Of a stretch of 64,000 nucleotides of DNA, positions 62,157 through 64,000 are shown piece after piece. A program made the translations under genes and the position numbers. Below the pieces are notes generated by a model. That model saw nothing but the letters and a program-made list of their open reading frames with translations. It did not search any database and had not been told where the DNA came from. The DNA comes from Enterovibrio baiacu (GTDB lineage Bacteria; Pseudomonadota; Gammaproteobacteria; Enterobacterales; Vibrionaceae): assembly GCF_004120195.1 (NCBI RefSeq), contig NZ_SCHN01000006.1, positions 1-64,000 of the forward strand, in the 5' to 3' direction. Positions within the stretch are counted from its first letter, which is position 1, and every line of letters begins with the position of its first letter.

Positions 62157-63986
62157 ATGGCAATTTTACGTTTACCGCTTTGGTTCAAATACGTCACCTT
62201 AGTACTGTTATTGACCGCAGGCCTGAGCTACGTGGCGGGTGAAGCCATTCGTTCATTCGAAAAGCGCTACCTTGAACAGCAACTCGATAACCAAATCAAA
62301 TCGCACTTCTCTGCACTGGCTACTACTTTTTCGGGTGATGTCATTGCCCAAAAGAGTGGGTTCTTGAATGAAAAACTCGAACAACTTGCGGTGCACTACC
62401 CCGACCTTTGCTATGTCTCCATTCTCAACAACAACGGGCTAGAAGTGGGGCAATGGGGCGATCGCCCGCATGATGACAACCCCATGGCATTGAACTTCAC
62501 CAACAATGTGCAGCACAACAGCGAACATGTCGGCTCTATGCGCATTTCCCTGAGCAAAAAACAGATGCTGCAAGAAATAAACATGCACGTAGAGAAAATG
62601 CGCATGTACACCGCCGCCACCTTGTTGTCGCTAGCAGGCCTGATCTATTTACTCTCCCAAGTGCTGATCATCTCGCCCATTTCTCGCATCAACCAGCGCT
62701 TGCTGTCACTCGCCCACGAAGATACAAAGCTCAGTAAGGGACAAGACGAACTGAGCCGATTAGACAACAGCGTCTCCATGCTCGCGAGACACATGAAGCG
62801 CCAAGAAGATCGCGAAATCGAGCTGGACCAAGCTCGAGAAGCCGCGGTGTCTGCCAACATCGCTAAATCCCAGTTTATTGCGACCATGAGCCATGAAATT
62901 CGCACCCCTATGAATGCCATCATGGGTGCACTCGATATCCTCAAAGAAGAAAAACTCCCTGCTCATTGTGAAACCTTGACGGAAATGGCCGACGATGCCG
63001 CGAACTTGTTACTAAGCCAGCTCAACGACATTCTTGATTACTCAAAAATCGATGTGGGTGCACTCAAGCTCGAAGAAACGGAATTCGATATCAGTGAACT
63101 GGGTAAAAGTGTACTGGCCTTGTTCGAAACCACCGCTAAAGAGAAAGGCATTACCCTCACCTTTGACGATGAACTGAACCACCGCTTTCTTGCCAACACA
63201 GACAAAGGGAAATTGTCTCAGGTGCTCACCAATCTAGTGGGGAATGCCCTTAAATTCACCAAAGAAGGTGAGGTTGAATTGGTCATGTCCCACGCGTTTC
63301 CAAAAGGCGTGTTCATTCAAGTCAGGGATTCAGGTATCGGGATTGAAGAGGCCTATCAGTCGGTCATTTTTGAACCCTTTACACAAAAAGATGCCACCTT
63401 CTCGCGCAAATATGGCGGTGTCGGCATGGGGCTGGCAATCTCAAGCAAACTGGTCGAATTGCTCGGCGGGAAAATGAGCCTGAGCAGTAAAGTGGAGGTT
63501 GGCAGTGAATTTACCATCCACTTGCCATGCCAAATGCATTACCCCGAAGAATCGGCCACAGTATATGAAGCGCGTCAGCCATACCGCCCAGTGCGTGAAA
63601 CCCGTATTTTGCTCGTGGAAGACAACCCAGCCAACCAACTCGTCGCACGTACCATGTTGGAACGTTCAGGCTTTAACGTCGTTACCGCCAATAATGGCCG
63701 TGAAGCGATTGAAGCCATCAGTAAGGAACAATACGAGATGGTGCTGATGGATTTACAAATGCCAGAAATGGACGGATTTGAAGCGTGTGAAGTGATAAGA
63801 ACCCTCAACGAGCACGGACGCACCCTGCCCATCCTTGCCATGACCGCCAATGTCAGCGATCAAGATAAAGAGAAGTGTAAACGCGTCGGTATGGATGATT
63901 TCCTCGCCAAGCCGGTGAGCAAAAAGCGCATGATTGATGTGATTTCGAATTGGTCAGGACGGAAGCATTTGGCGTTTGATGCTTAA
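62157..63986 (+). CDS. Hybrid sensor histidine kinase/response regulator
   Basis: A 609-residue membrane hybrid kinase. A membrane segment at about 10-28, a periplasmic sensor region, a second membrane segment at about 150-172 and a HAMP-like linker are followed by the histidine phosphoacceptor domain (FIATMSHEIRTPMNAIMG), an ATPase domain (LSQVLTNLVGNALKF, RDSGIGIEEA, GVGMGLAISSKLVELLGG) and a C-terminal receiver (RILLVEDNPANQLVA, LMDLQMPEMDGF with the phospho-aspartate, FLAKPVSKK). No histidine phosphotransfer domain is present, so an external one is needed. GGGAGAT precedes the ATG. The signal and partner are unknown. Confidence 0.92.
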   Translation: MAILRLPLWFKYVTLVLLLTAGLSYVAGEAIRSFEKRYLEQQLDNQIKSHFSALATTFSGDVIAQKSGFLNEKLEQLAVHYPDLCYVSILNNNGLEVGQWGDRPHDDNPMALNFTNNVQHNSEHVGSMRISLSKKQMLQEINMHVEKMRMYTAATLLSLAGLIYLLSQVLIISPISRINQRLLSLAHEDTKLSKGQDELSRLDNSVSMLARHMKRQEDREIELDQAREAAVSANIAKSQFIATMSHEIRTPMNAIMGALDILKEEKLPAHCETLTEMADDAANLLLSQLNDILDYSKIDVGALKLEETEFDISELGKSVLALFETTAKEKGITLTFDDELNHRFLANTDKGKLSQVLTNLVGNALKFTKEGEVELVMSHAFPKGVFIQVRDSGIGIEEAYQSVIFEPFTQKDATFSRKYGGVGMGLAISSKLVELLGGKMSLSSKVEVGSEFTIHLPCQMHYPEESATVYEARQPYRPVRETRILLVEDNPANQLVARTMLERSGFNVVTANNGREAIEAISKEQYEMVLMDLQMPEMDGFEACEVIRTLNEHGRTLPILAMTANVSDQDKEKCKRVGMDDFLAKPVSKKRMIDVISNWSGRKHLAFDA

Positions 63987-64000
63987 GAGCAGGGGCGAGG

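Overview
The window looks like a chromosomal segment of a marine gamma-proteobacterium of the family Vibrionaceae (Vibrio, Grimontia or Enterovibrio type; the genus cannot be fixed from sequence alone). The reasons are a chromosomal-integron integrase of the IntIA type with a LexA box, vibrio-type core genes (class I fumarase, pabB, nudL, sdaC-sdaA, grxA-ybjL, phoPQ, pgsA-uvrC-varA), vibrio-like attC architecture, and gamma-proteobacterial codon use.

Left end (1-4.5 kb): the proximal end of a chromosomal integron. From right to left it holds intIA (3515-4480, SOS box in front), an attI region with direct repeats, a first cassette encoding an ATPase-TOPRIM protein of the kind used in anti-phage defence, that cassette's attC site, and an IS1111-group element of the attC-targeting kind inserted exactly in the attC core. 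The noncoding 3' part of the IS carries two 8-nt segments that match its insertion flanks, one in a hairpin loop, as expected for a programmable guide (seek/bridge) RNA.

4.6-21.5 kb: mostly housekeeping. Fumarase, pabB, nudL, the serine uptake and deamination pair sdaC/sdaA with a CRP/FNR-like site, an ECF sigma factor without a visible anti-sigma factor, an OFA-like MFS carrier, nfsA, an Fe-alcohol dehydrogenase, grxA, the YbjL antiporter and a PhoPQ-like two-component pair.

21.7-33 kb: an O-antigen-ligase-like polysaccharide protein with a candidate sigma-54 promoter, then a 30-unit heptamer tandem array, the pgsA-uvrC-varA block, a class I amidotransferase, a second, degenerate and inverted heptamer array, an orphan sulfotransferase, and an acid-resistance style arginine decarboxylase (adiA) paired with a PotE-type antiporter.

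34-39 kb: an MFS carrier, an orphan 5-hydroxyisourate hydrolase, two tandem cytochrome P460-family c-haem proteins facing an AraC regulator, and a small DUF4870-like membrane protein.

39-61 kb: accessory aromatic catabolism in two blocks. Block 1 (39.1-46.4 kb) is a TRAP transporter, a GntR regulator, a Gfo/Idh/MocA dehydrogenase, type II dehydroquinate dehydratase and a QuiC-type dehydroshikimate dehydratase, together suggesting quinate/shikimate conversion to protocatechuate. Block 2 (54.8-61.0 kb) is a complete protocatechuate 4,5-cleavage route (ligC, ligB, ligA, ligJ, ligK, ligI and a tautomerase) ending in pyruvate and oxaloacetate, facing an AraC/PobR-like regulator. Between them sit a secreted M28 peptidase, a GNAT acetyltransferase, an MFS protein with a long C-terminal tail, a DUF2867-like protein, an atypical NRAMP-related carrier and an aldo/keto reductase. 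The window closes with a hybrid sensor kinase. No rRNA, tRNA or CRISPR was seen.
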